Positions 11,201 to 19,607 of a stretch of DNA of 64,000 bases are shown piece after piece; the stretch's first letter is position 1, and each line of letters starts with the position of its first letter. This stretch comes from an uncultured Bacteroidales bacterium (lineage in GTDB: Bacteria > Bacteroidota > Bacteroidia > Bacteroidales > UBA932). The DNA lies in assembly GCA_944325435.1 (NCBI GenBank), contig CALVAC010000010.1:52355-116354 (forward strand), given 5' to 3'. Both the position numbers and the translations under genes were made by a program. A model generated the notes under the pieces. The model saw only the letters and a program-made list of their open reading frames with translations. It had not been told where the DNA came from and ran no database searches.

Positions 11201-11330
11201 CTGGAGGCTGGAAGACGCAGGGAAGAGCGATGTCTCGGTCAAGGTGGAAGGAGACAACACCAGCATCCACTTCTCGACAAGAGAAGCCAGGACTGAAGAA
11301 ATAAGGCTCTCCCGCATTATAGGAGAATAG
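8220..11330 (+). CDS. Second polysaccharide lyase family 8 enzyme
   Basis: A 1036-residue exported PL8 lyase, paralogous to the one at 3772-6789 but well diverged from it. The signal peptide ends near ILTAAAQ (about 22). Catalytic-core motifs are QHHRKAYPAY (His466, Tyr473) and SGRHPDG (Arg526). A WSAEIYNGANHYGRY segment corresponds to the Glu-containing substrate wall. Two PL8 enzymes in one locus suggest a division of labour, for example endo versus exo action or different sulfation or epimer preference; the sequence alone does not say which. It lies between GH88 (29 bp gap) and the sulfatase (46 bp gap). Confidence 0.9.
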   Translation: MITDRIIMTLAVLLSSILTAAAQYTDFPGHKEILSFEQETAPVYALKKSSVSLSPLHSKLGEKSLLWKWKKGGAGIEIRGEVPYLEKNPNPKETSVSSFVFWIYSEAPMDGELRFSFMKGDSLCCGFSYGLDFKGWRGAWVAFGRDMEGSPEEGMDRVVITAPEGIKKGRLFLDGIITSVFEDVRHHTADFQAPFINRETTMHWLVLLNSWKKTLDITPEQTISAEDIAQMDTVRDRFITLVTAGKKAMDAGQLRKQFDSYGITWNKDGTIRGKPVFFTRYGETYINAGIPDASERFSENGQLLRPANDFLFNLALAYMNADDQALKDEIAEMYVTMTRHLLDQGYAAGSALGTLHHLGYSMRNFYTAPVIMKDVLEEAGLAEEVQQAMEWFSGVGEVKMAPTEPGMDIDAFNTSLMGRTASLLMLADTPYKKAYLQALSRWIDNGFRYAGGFRPAFKPDGTVQHHRKAYPAYATGGFDGAVNAVWMLHGTDYAISETGHNILKKALLEMRFYCNKKSFPLAMSGRHPDGKGVLIPGQYGLLADAGSPDGTAATDKELAEAYLRLDPDGKWSKKFLAAGFTAEKSPSGCHSYPFNCSLTYRQDDWSVTIAGHSRYLWSAEIYNGANHYGRYLTHGSMQILADGVPEISCPGSGYRMEGWDWCHIPGATAAQIPMEAMKADVRNVDEFSGYEEMLLSDEWFAGGVTHKGNAGAYAMILHEHDKYNGSLRARKSYFAFGNRVIALGSDLENFLPGSSLHTTLFQNVLTDPQQDITRVNGGAIAAREFHHEYQGNLITVQDRFGNAWFVKDGKVAVSRGLQHSLHEETDAPTEGYFEKAYICHGDIVSKGAINGNVYMKDSYEYMTVIHADEDEIRRYSEKLPYTIIRCDSKAHIIRDELSGIISGAIFEELGDDDTSDSTARLSGIVESTPCMVMMSRSGAIMTLSASNPDLNLYDGESDEVLDEHGDRVERSVYGREWIDNPCGDTGIDLTIRGRWRLEDAGKSDVSVKVEGDNTSIHFSTREARTEEIRLSRIIGE

Positions 11331-11376
11331 TCCCGGACTGGCACAGCGACATTCAACATTTGAAAATCCACGCAAG

Positions 11377-12927
11377 ATGAAGATACGGAACATCATTCTG
11401 CCGCTGACTGGAATCACTGCCGTATCCTGCGGGAATGCAGGGGAAATGCGGCCAAACATCATATATGTTTTCCCTGACCAGTTCAGAATCTCCTCTATGG
11501 CTTTCTGGGACTCTCCCGGATATGAAGGTGCAGTCAACTGGAAGGCAGACCCTGTCCTCACCCCGAATCTGGACAGGTTCGCAGATGAATCACTTGTGCT
11601 CAACAGCGCAGTCAGCACCTGCCCCCTCAGCAGCCCGCACAGGGGTATGCTTCTGACCGGAATGTATCCGGAAAGGAACGGAGTGACACTCAACTGTATG
11701 GCTCTCAGACCGGAGAGCACGCTCAATCCGGATGCGACATGCATTTCGGATGTGCTCTCTGAAGCAGGCTATCATTGCGGATACATCGGGAAACTCCACG
11801 CGGAGACCCCGATGAAGAACGACCCGGCCAATCCAGGACACTATGTGAGCGACCGCAATCCCGAATGGGATGCGTATACTCCTCCTGAGCGCAGGCACGG
11901 ATTCCGGTACTGGTACTCCTACGGTACTTTCGATGTACACAAGGACCCGCACTACTGGGACACGGAAGGAGTCCGTCATGACCCTGAGGAATACTCCGTC
12001 AGACACGAGACTGACAAGGCGATAGAATTTCTCCGCAACAGGAACGGCGAGAGGGATGCCGACAGGCCGTTCTTCCTGATGCTGGCCTACAATCCTCCGC
12101 ACAGCCCGTACGAAAGTCTCGCCGACTGTATGGAAGAAGACTATGACATCTACAGAAACATGACATACAGAGACCTGTATGTCAGACCGAACGCAGACAC
12201 CACTCTCAGCAAAGCCCCGAGTGCGAGGTACTATTTCGCCAATGTGACCGGTGTCGACAGGGAATTCGGCAGACTGCTTGACGAACTGGAGCGGCTCGGC
12301 CTTGACGACAATACAATAGTGGTGTTCACATCCGACCACGGGGAGACGATGTGCAGCCAGGGGACATTGGACCCGAAAAACTCTATATACTCCGAATCAT
12401 ACTGCGTACCGTTCCTGATCCGTTACCCTGAAAAGATACGGCACAGGGTAGACAGCACAATGCTCTGTTCTGTGGACATTATGCCAACGCTGCTGGGACT
12501 TGCTGGACTGGAAGACAAGATCCCCGACAGCGTGGAAGGGCGCGACCTCTCCCCTGTCTTTCTTGAAGACGGACGGGAATGCGACCTGCCGGATGCGACC
12601 TTGTATATCCGCAATCTCGATGGGGAAAAAGATGCGGACGGCATTGTGCACGGCATCTTCCCTGAAGCGAGAGGCGTGAAGACGGACAGGTACACCATGG
12701 AAATATCCATAGACAGGAACGGCCGTCTCAAAGATGTGCACATCTTCGATGACTGGAATGACCCGTACCAGCTGACGGACATCCCTTATACGGAAAAACC
12801 GGAACTGTTCTCAGGTCTGTGCGAAGTCCTGGAAAGGAAGCTGGCGGAAAGCAATGATATCTGGTACCGTGAAGGCATCCTGGATGGTCTGCTCGGTAGC
12901 CTGGCGACAGGACCGGATGGGGAATGA
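11377..12927 (+). CDS. Serine-type S1 family sulfatase, probable glycosaminoglycan sulfatase
   Basis: A 516-residue arylsulfatase-fold enzyme predicted to remove sulfate esters from the lyase products. The maturation motif is SSPHRGMLLTG: Ser85 would be converted to formylglycine, so it needs a serine-capable anaerobic maturase, which is not in this window. A metal-binding segment NIIYVFPDQ (about 27-35) and VVFTSDHGET support the fold. The DD usually seen in the first metal motif is replaced by PD. A lipobox-like AVSCG (Cys18) suggests a periplasmic or surface lipoprotein. Which position is desulfated (4-, 6- or 2-O) cannot be read. The operon position strongly implies a sulfated substrate. 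Confidence 0.9.
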   Translation: MKIRNIILPLTGITAVSCGNAGEMRPNIIYVFPDQFRISSMAFWDSPGYEGAVNWKADPVLTPNLDRFADESLVLNSAVSTCPLSSPHRGMLLTGMYPERNGVTLNCMALRPESTLNPDATCISDVLSEAGYHCGYIGKLHAETPMKNDPANPGHYVSDRNPEWDAYTPPERRHGFRYWYSYGTFDVHKDPHYWDTEGVRHDPEEYSVRHETDKAIEFLRNRNGERDADRPFFLMLAYNPPHSPYESLADCMEEDYDIYRNMTYRDLYVRPNADTTLSKAPSARYYFANVTGVDREFGRLLDELERLGLDDNTIVVFTSDHGETMCSQGTLDPKNSIYSESYCVPFLIRYPEKIRHRVDSTMLCSVDIMPTLLGLAGLEDKIPDSVEGRDLSPVFLEDGRECDLPDATLYIRNLDGEKDADGIVHGIFPEARGVKTDRYTMEISIDRNGRLKDVHIFDDWNDPYQLTDIPYTEKPELFSGLCEVLERKLAESNDIWYREGILDGLLGSLATGPDGE

Positions 12928-12961
12928 AATACCTGAACAACCAAACAAAAACCAAATCATA

Positions 12962-15574
12962 ATGATGAAAAAGACATATCTGACAATAGCAGTATCCGCT
13001 GCTGCAGCATTCAGCGGATTCACATCCTGCGTGGACACTTCCGGTCTTGAGTCCGACATTGCAGGACTCGAAGACAGGGTAGCCGCCATTGAAGAGACAG
13101 TCAGCCAGGTCAACGCCAATGCCGTGACAGCATATTCCCTGTACCGGAGCGGTCTTGTCATTATGGATGTGAACGCTTATGATGATGGGACAGTCTACAG
13201 ACTCGATATGAGCGACGGGAGCACCCTGGATATCTATATCTCGGAAGAAGGCACGGGCATAACACCTGTCATGGGTATAGACCAGGATGGCAGCTGGATA
13301 TATTCGGTCGATGGAGGGAACACATTCCTCCCTGTGGAAGGGGCGGCCAATACAGGAGAGGAGACAGCGTTTCCGGAGCTCAGGGTCAACGGAGACGGGG
13401 TCTGGGAAATGAGCACGGACGGGACTTCATGGACAGAGCTTACCGACAGCGATGGCAACAGGGTGATTGCAAACACGGGGGCGTTCTCATCCTCATTCTT
13501 CAGCGCCGTAGACTATGATGAAGAGACCGGGACACTCGACATCGGGCTTGCCACAGGAGAACAACTCTCCCTGCAGGTATTCCAGTCCCTTACAATGACT
13601 GTCGAGGGCTATACCGAAGACATGACGATATTTCTCGGACAGGAGATTTCCCTGCCGGTCTCATTCTCCGAAGATGTCACCGATGCCACAATCCGCACCT
13701 GTCCGGATGGCTGGAGAGTACAGATAACGGAAGAAGGATATATGATTGTCACAGGACCATCCGCATCGGTCTCAAACGAACCGGAAAAACATGATGTCGA
13801 GATATGGATACAGTCCGATGACCCATACATAAGGAAATACAGGTTCTCATTCACACTTGTCCCTGAAGAATTTGATCCTACTGCCTGTAATGCATGGAAC
13901 AATTTCTTGGCACAGTCCACAGACAATGTCCTGCCAGATTTCTCGTATGCAGGATACAGGTACGGAGAGGAAGCGCCTCCTGCGGCAGATGTGTACGAGA
14001 TTTCTTCAGGAGAATACGCCACAAGTCTTTCCGGCTACAGGGTATTTGATGTGACAGACTATGGAGCCGATGGTTCAGACGGTGTCCCGGACAGGGAAGC
14101 ATTTATGGAGGCTGTGGCAGCTGCCGCCGGAGAATTTGCACTGACCACCGACAAAAGCGCATACAGGACCGCCAATCCGAAGAACAGCGGAGTGAATGCA
14201 ATCATATATTTCCCGCCGGGGCGATATATACTGCACTCTGAAGCGGACAACGAGGACGACGGCCCGGCAGCAAGCCCGAGCAAGATAATCAGGGTGAGAG
14301 GCAGCAACATCATCCTGAAAGGGGCAGGCAGGGATCTCACTACTCTGGTAATGACTGATCCGAACCAGCCCAAACCCGGCCTGTCCGGGAGCGAACAGCT
14401 GTACAGCTCCCCTACAATGCTTGAATTCAAGCACGACAGCGCGCCTGAAAAGCTGACTGATGTCACAGGGGATGCCACGGAAGGCTCTTTCGAGGTGGAA
14501 GTGGCTTCTGCCGCAGGCATCAGTACCGGTGACTGGGTATGCCTGTGGCTCAAGAACAATGACCCTGAACTGATAGCGCAGGAACTTGCGCCCCACTCTG
14601 TCCAGAGCTATATGACAGATATTCTGAACAACGGTGTACAGGTCATTGAATATCACAGGGTGGCAGGAATTTCCGGCAACAGGCTCACTTTCAGCGAGCC
14701 GATCCTGAAGGCGGTCGAGGCAAGATGGAACTGGGAGATCCGGTCCTATCCCCATTACGAAAACATCGGCATAGAAGACCTCACATTCGAGGGGAATGCA
14801 AAGGAAAGGTTCGACCACCATGCCACATGGGAGGACGACGGGGCATACAAGCCCGTCGACATGATCAGGCTGACCGACTCATGGATGAGGAGAGTGAGGT
14901 TCACAAGCGTAAGCGAGGCCTGTTCGATAGTATCATGTGCCAACGTATCGGCGTATGACATAGAGATTGATGGTAACCGGGGCCACGCCGCAATCCGGTC
15001 GCAGGCATCGAGCAGGGTGTTCATCGGGGCGGTGACCGACAATTCATCGGGATATGCAATGGACACTCCGGGGCACGATGTCACAGGCAACTATCTGGAA
15101 AATGCGGGTCAGTACCATGCAGTCGGGGTTTCCAAACAGAGCATCGGGGCTGTCCTGTGGAGAAACAGTTGGGGAAACGACTCCTGTTTCGAGTCCCACG
15201 CGACCCAGCCACGGACGACATTGATAGACTGCTGCACAGGCAGTATGAGGAGATGGCGGCAGGGAGGGGATGAAAGACAGATGCCTAACCATTTGTCCGG
15301 CCTTGTAATCTGGAACTTCAACAATACCACGGCCTACGATGATGAAGGGCTCGGCTCGTTCATCTGGTGGTCCGCCGATTCGGACAGATGGTGGAAGATC
15401 ATGCCTCCAGTGATTGTGGGATTCCACGGGACCGATGTCGGTTTCGATGAATCCTCCGACCAGGTAAAATATATGGAAAGCAACGGGAGCCCCGTATCAC
15501 CGGGTTCACTCTACGAGGCCCAGATCGAGCACAGGCTCGGATACGTGCCGGGATGGCTCACAGCCTTGAAATAG
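12962..15574 (+). CDS. DUF4988/DUF4955 surface lipoprotein, PL29-like glycosaminoglycan lyase candidate
   Basis: An 870-residue lipoprotein (lipobox FTSC, Cys23). I chose the ATG at 12962, just before the signal peptide; an upstream in-frame start would overlap the sulfatase. The N-terminus has a short coiled coil and two DUF4988-type modules (WIYSVDGGNTF, VWEMSTDGTSW). The C-terminal half (from about YRVFDVTDYGADGSDG) is a right-handed beta-helix resembling pectate-lyase-like and DUF4955 domains. This architecture matches my knowledge of the PL29 founder from Bacteroides thetaiotaomicron (BT_3328), a surface chondroitin/hyaluronan lyase. The catalytic role here is inferred. It would make the first cut of long chains at the cell surface. 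Confidence 0.75.
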   Translation: MMKKTYLTIAVSAAAAFSGFTSCVDTSGLESDIAGLEDRVAAIEETVSQVNANAVTAYSLYRSGLVIMDVNAYDDGTVYRLDMSDGSTLDIYISEEGTGITPVMGIDQDGSWIYSVDGGNTFLPVEGAANTGEETAFPELRVNGDGVWEMSTDGTSWTELTDSDGNRVIANTGAFSSSFFSAVDYDEETGTLDIGLATGEQLSLQVFQSLTMTVEGYTEDMTIFLGQEISLPVSFSEDVTDATIRTCPDGWRVQITEEGYMIVTGPSASVSNEPEKHDVEIWIQSDDPYIRKYRFSFTLVPEEFDPTACNAWNNFLAQSTDNVLPDFSYAGYRYGEEAPPAADVYEISSGEYATSLSGYRVFDVTDYGADGSDGVPDREAFMEAVAAAAGEFALTTDKSAYRTANPKNSGVNAIIYFPPGRYILHSEADNEDDGPAASPSKIIRVRGSNIILKGAGRDLTTLVMTDPNQPKPGLSGSEQLYSSPTMLEFKHDSAPEKLTDVTGDATEGSFEVEVASAAGISTGDWVCLWLKNNDPELIAQELAPHSVQSYMTDILNNGVQVIEYHRVAGISGNRLTFSEPILKAVEARWNWEIRSYPHYENIGIEDLTFEGNAKERFDHHATWEDDGAYKPVDMIRLTDSWMRRVRFTSVSEACSIVSCANVSAYDIEIDGNRGHAAIRSQASSRVFIGAVTDNSSGYAMDTPGHDVTGNYLENAGQYHAVGVSKQSIGAVLWRNSWGNDSCFESHATQPRTTLIDCCTGSMRRWRQGGDERQMPNHLSGLVIWNFNNTTAYDDEGLGSFIWWSADSDRWWKIMPPVIVGFHGTDVGFDESSDQVKYMESNGSPVSPGSLYEAQIEHRLGYVPGWLTALK

Positions 15575-15603
15575 CAAAAGGCATAACATTAAAACATCAT
15601 ACA

Positions 15604-17934
15604 ATGAAAAATTCTTATGACATTATGGCAAAATGCGCCGTACTCCTTTTAGGGGGAGCCGCCATTTTCGCATGCTCCGATCTGAGCGAAATCGAAGAGA
15701 GAGTCGATTCGCTGGACAGCAGGATAACCGCTCTCGAAACCCAGGTTGAAGCCCTCAACACGAACCTCAAGACTATCAACGGACTTCTGGATGAGTCTAC
15801 TTTCATCACGAAAATCGAAAGGACAGAAGACGGGTTCACCATAACCATGTCCGACAGCGAGGTCTACACGATAGAAAATGGCAAGACCGGAGACACCCCT
15901 GTCATCACCGTAGACGAGGATGGCTACTGGATGGCACAATACGGTGACAGCAAGCCGCAGTACATCACCGTCGACGGGACCGCCGATGGCGAGAAGGTAC
16001 TGGCTACAGCGACAGCACCGCTGTTCCGGGTAAGTGCAGAGGGATACTGGGAAGTGAGTACCAATGGAGGAGAAAACTACAGTACCGTATATCTCGAGGA
16101 TGGAGAGACCCCTGCCCAGGCTCTCGGACAGCAGGGAGAACAGGGAGACTCTTTTTTCAAGGATGTCAGCTACAGTGAAGAAGACGGAATCCTCAGCTTT
16201 ACCCTTGCTGACGGCAAGACATATTCTTTCACCGTGACATCCGACTTCGCATGCGAGATAGAGGGTGTGACATACGCCGAAGCGGAAATCTTCCAGCCGG
16301 GCGTAAGCAGGGAGTTCAATGTGGTCTACAGAGGGATAGACGATGTATATCTCACCGTTCCTCAAGGCTGGTCCGCCTCCATTGAAGGAGACGAATCTCC
16401 TGCGGTCCTGACAGTGACCCCTCCTGCCGTAAAGACGAAAATAAGTGCAGACTCCCAGTCTGATGTAGTGGTACATGCCGTCTCGGGCGACAGGTCAATC
16501 TTCGCAAAGATGAAAGTGGAACTGTTCGACGGGGCTATCCCTGCTGCTGAAGTCAAGGCCGGTGCTGTCACTGCTACAGAGGTGAATTTCACTGTCACTC
16601 CTAATGCAGACGTGACATCATGGAAATACATGCTTCTTGCAGCAAGCGAAGAGGCACCTGAGACTTCTGTAGATTTCGACACAAGGGCTACTGAAGTCCA
16701 GGGCAATACAGAGACCCCTCTGAAGCTCGACAAGGATGCCAACGGATCTGCCCTTACTGTAGGTACAGAGTATGTGCTCTATGTCCTCGCCATCGCAACC
16801 GAAGAAGATGTTCCGACATACGCATCCGACATCGCCTCCGCCTCCGCCACCCCGGCCTACGGCACTTACTATGAGATGTGGCAGGCAGGTGAAAGCATCA
16901 CAATCGCAGGCATCGAATACAACTCCGGCAATTTCCCTGATGCAACCGCCAGTGTGCTGCAGGCAAACGGAGAAGATGTTGACATAAGGCAATACATCAA
17001 TGCACAGACCGGTAACATAATTCTTTTCCTCGAATCCGATGGATCGCACAAATTCACATTTACCTCAAATATCCAGGCAACAGGTAATATAATTCTGATC
17101 AGCAACAAGGAAAATGCTCCGGTAACTCTTGACCCTACCATCAGATATTTTGAGCTCCGAGCTGGAAAACTTGTGATGAAAAACATAACAATCGACAGGT
17201 CGACTACAACGACTTATATGACAAACAACGCCAACTGTACAGAGGATTACTCCGCTCTGCATTTTGACAACTGCAAGTTTGCAGGAATGAAGAATCCTAT
17301 TTTTGCAATCGCCTCCGCCAAAGTCGGGAATGCCATACAAAGCATAAAGGTCGTAAATTCAACCATAGAACTGACGAATTCCGAATCTACGCAATTTGTC
17401 AATTTTGGAGCATGTACCGCACTCGATGCAATTGACGAAATTGTATTTGACAATAACATTGTATATGCATCCGAAGGTAATGCCAACGGTCAGTCTGTCT
17501 GCCAGATTTTCAACTATAATCAAGCGACCGCACAGGCCGGGACCAGCTGGAATGCGTCCGTATCCATTTGTAACAATACATTATATAATGTACCGAGTTC
17601 AAACGGATATGTCAGACTCTATCAGGTCGGATCAATGAAAATCAACAGGAACATTTTCTATTCGACCCAGACCAGCGCGGGACAAAGTTCATACTGCTTC
17701 GGAACATTCTCAGACTCACAGTCCAAGGATGTGATAGACTGCACTGACAACATTGCATTCGGCTTGCCGGGTAACTGGAACATAGCACTGACCGGCGGTA
17801 CTCCTTCCACCGTAATTCCGGAACCGAACATTGTGGCAAAGACAGAATCCGACCCTCTTGCCGTAAAAGACACCAGGAATGGAATCTTTACTCCAACCGG
17901 TGAATACAGCAGCTACGGGGCACAGCGCGACTGA
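15604..17934 (+). CDS. DUF4988 lipoprotein with beta-helix C-terminus, probable surface glycan-binding protein
   Basis: A 776-residue lipoprotein (lipobox IFACS, Cys24). The start at 15604 is preferred because the signal peptide begins there; an in-frame start at 15553 lies inside the previous gene. The N-terminus is a coiled coil (about 25-60) followed by DUF4988-like modules (GYWMAQYGDSKPQYI, GYWEVSTNGGENYS) and a collagen-like QGEQGDS. A fibronectin-like section comes at about 310-410. The C-terminal third is rich in Asn/Ser beta-helix turns and resembles DUF4957/DUF5123 domains. It shares its N-terminal architecture with the preceding PL29-like protein. Either a non-catalytic binding protein or a second surface lyase is possible. 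It is last gene of the operon, just before a strong terminator. Confidence 0.7.
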   Translation: MKNSYDIMAKCAVLLLGGAAIFACSDLSEIEERVDSLDSRITALETQVEALNTNLKTINGLLDESTFITKIERTEDGFTITMSDSEVYTIENGKTGDTPVITVDEDGYWMAQYGDSKPQYITVDGTADGEKVLATATAPLFRVSAEGYWEVSTNGGENYSTVYLEDGETPAQALGQQGEQGDSFFKDVSYSEEDGILSFTLADGKTYSFTVTSDFACEIEGVTYAEAEIFQPGVSREFNVVYRGIDDVYLTVPQGWSASIEGDESPAVLTVTPPAVKTKISADSQSDVVVHAVSGDRSIFAKMKVELFDGAIPAAEVKAGAVTATEVNFTVTPNADVTSWKYMLLAASEEAPETSVDFDTRATEVQGNTETPLKLDKDANGSALTVGTEYVLYVLAIATEEDVPTYASDIASASATPAYGTYYEMWQAGESITIAGIEYNSGNFPDATASVLQANGEDVDIRQYINAQTGNIILFLESDGSHKFTFTSNIQATGNIILISNKENAPVTLDPTIRYFELRAGKLVMKNITIDRSTTTTYMTNNANCTEDYSALHFDNCKFAGMKNPIFAIASAKVGNAIQSIKVVNSTIELTNSESTQFVNFGACTALDAIDEIVFDNNIVYASEGNANGQSVCQIFNYNQATAQAGTSWNASVSICNNTLYNVPSSNGYVRLYQVGSMKINRNIFYSTQTSAGQSSYCFGTFSDSQSKDVIDCTDNIAFGLPGNWNIALTGGTPSTVIPEPNIVAKTESDPLAVKDTRNGIFTPTGEYSSYGAQRD

Positions 17935-17956
17935 ATGCAGCCTTATGACTAATGAT

Positions 17957-17991
17957 AAAGCCGTCCACAAATCCAGTGGGCGGCTTTTTAT
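17957..17991 (+). terminator. Rho-independent terminator of the GH88 operon
   Basis: A 12-bp stem (17957-17968 with 17976-17987, one G-U pair), a 7-nt loop and a T run follow the last stop codon of the operon by 22 bp. This marks the right end of the utilization locus. Confidence 0.85.
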
Positions 17992-18139
17992 AGTCATACG
18001 GATACCTTTCCGGGAATTTTCATATAGAATTTTATGGATATGCGGATACCGATATGGAGATTATTTTGTAACTTTCCGTCTTGATGGGACAGGGGCTGCT
18101 CGGATGACAGAGCCAGGTCTCCTCAAAACGTGAACCGAT

Positions 18140-18766
18140 ATGAAAAAAATTTATTCCATCCTCATTGTCTTCCTCCTTGCTGCCGGAGGCATACAGGCAC
18201 AGGCGCAGTCATTGAAAGATTTTTTCAACAAGGAAAGCCTCGGAGGAATCGTGAACTCGGTTGTAGAACAGCTGGACATCCTTCCGCAGGACATCACCGG
18301 CACCTGGGAATACAGCGGACCTGCAGTCAAGTTCACCGGAGACAACATGCTTATGAACGCAGCCTCTGAACTGGCATCATCACAGATGGAAGAAAAACTG
18401 GATGAATATATGCAGATTGTCGGACTGAAGCAAGGGGCGTTCAGCTACACATTCAGGGCGGACAGTACATTCACCACCACATTCAACAAACTGGAGTTCC
18501 CGGGAAGGTACACATTCTCCCCGGAGGAGGACACCATCGGGCTGGACTACGGCAAGACAGGGAAACTGAAAGGCATATCCCTCAACACAATGGTCAGCGT
18601 GACCCCGACAAGCATGGAACTGCTGTTCAATGCGGACAAACTGCTGGAATTCATCGGCAGGATATCCTCTGCCGCCGGAGATTCAAAAACCAATGTGCTG
18701 AGTTCCCTGGCAGGACAGTATGACGGGATGAAGATAGGATTTGAACTGACACGGAAGACCGAATAG
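18140..18766 (+). CDS. DUF4923-like exported protein
   Basis: A 208-residue exported protein of unknown function. The signal peptide ends near IQAQAQS (about 22-24). The remainder alternates short beta-strands in a lipocalin-like pattern (ITGTWEYSGPAVKF, GAFSYTFRADSTFTT, GRYTFSPEEDTIGL), which I associate with the Bacteroidota family DUF4923. It has no sugar-active motifs, so it is probably unrelated to the utilization locus that ends 150 bp upstream. A weak -7-like box (TTATTTTG, 18061-18068) precedes it. Confidence 0.7.
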   Translation: MKKIYSILIVFLLAAGGIQAQAQSLKDFFNKESLGGIVNSVVEQLDILPQDITGTWEYSGPAVKFTGDNMLMNAASELASSQMEEKLDEYMQIVGLKQGAFSYTFRADSTFTTTFNKLEFPGRYTFSPEEDTIGLDYGKTGKLKGISLNTMVSVTPTSMELLFNADKLLEFIGRISSAAGDSKTNVLSSLAGQYDGMKIGFELTRKTE

Positions 18767-18799
18767 GGGAAACAGGTATTTACATCGCACTGCAAACCC

Positions 18800-19525
18800 G
18801 TGACAGCGATGCTGGAGACCATCATTCTTATTGTTGCAGGACTGGCTGCAGGGCTGCTTTCCGGAACTGTGGGTTTCGGAGGGAGCATGATTCTGCTGCC
18901 CGCCATCACCTCTTTCTACGGTATCGGGGTTGCCGTGCCTATGGCGACCGTAGCCCAGCTTCTGAGCAACATATTCAGGGTAGGGGCAGGCTTCAGGTCG
19001 ATACGGTGGAGGAAGGCGGGATTCTTCCTGATTCTCGCCGCCCCATTGACGGTACTGGGTTCATACGGATTCGTGGTTGTGCCGAAAGAGCTTATGACCA
19101 GGATACTGTGCGTACTGTTATGCGCATTCGCCCTGCTCGACATCTCCGGGAAATTCCAGCTGCCGAGATCACGCTGGACTATGCTTGCAGGAGGCGGGGT
19201 GTCCGGGATAATCAACGGGCTCCTGTGCCTTTCAGGCCCTGTAAGCAGCGCTGTGTTTATGACTCTCGGGCTTTCCCCTGTCGCCTATATCGCCAGCGAA
19301 GCTGCGGCGGCGGTCGTAATGCACATAATCCAGATGTTCATGTACGGGGAATTCGGGCTGCTCGGCAGGCAGGTGATAACCGAAGGCCTGTATCTCGGCA
19401 TCGCAATGGTGGCAGGCAACTACATTGCAATGAAACGGGTCCGGTCTATCAAGCGCAGGCTGTACCGCCGCATAGTCGCCGCGGTTATGGTCATCTGCTC
19501 GATATGGCTGTTCCTGTCTGTATAG
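18800..19525 (+). CDS. TauE/SafE-family membrane permease
   Basis: A 241-residue integral membrane protein of the TauE/SafE anion permease family, with about eight hydrophobic segments. The hallmark N-terminal repeat AGLLSGTVGFGGSMILLP and a second related repeat near GVSGIINGLLCLSGP are visible. Family members export sulfite, sulfoacetate or similar small anions; the substrate here is not readable. Translation may begin at GTG 18800 or ATG 18809. It lies 33 bp after the DUF4923 gene and upstream of a cysteine synthase, so a link to sulfur handling is possible but unproved. Confidence 0.85.
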   Translation: MTAMLETIILIVAGLAAGLLSGTVGFGGSMILLPAITSFYGIGVAVPMATVAQLLSNIFRVGAGFRSIRWRKAGFFLILAAPLTVLGSYGFVVVPKELMTRILCVLLCAFALLDISGKFQLPRSRWTMLAGGGVSGIINGLLCLSGPVSSAVFMTLGLSPVAYIASEAAAAVVMHIIQMFMYGEFGLLGRQVITEGLYLGIAMVAGNYIAMKRVRSIKRRLYRRIVAAVMVICSIWLFLSV

Positions 19526-19552
19526 GTTGTCCTGAAATTCAAAACTGTTTCC

Positions 19553-19560
19553 TATATTTG
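19553..19560 (+). promoter_or_regulatory. Promoter -7 box of the cysteine synthase gene
   Basis: TATATTTG at 19553-19560, with a TTG 23 bp upstream (19527-19529). Predicted start of transcription is near 19567, about 40 nt before the ATG. Confidence 0.6.
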
Positions 19561-19607
19561 CTGATCCGGACATACAGACCGGAAGATGACGGCTTAACAA
19601 TAGACAG

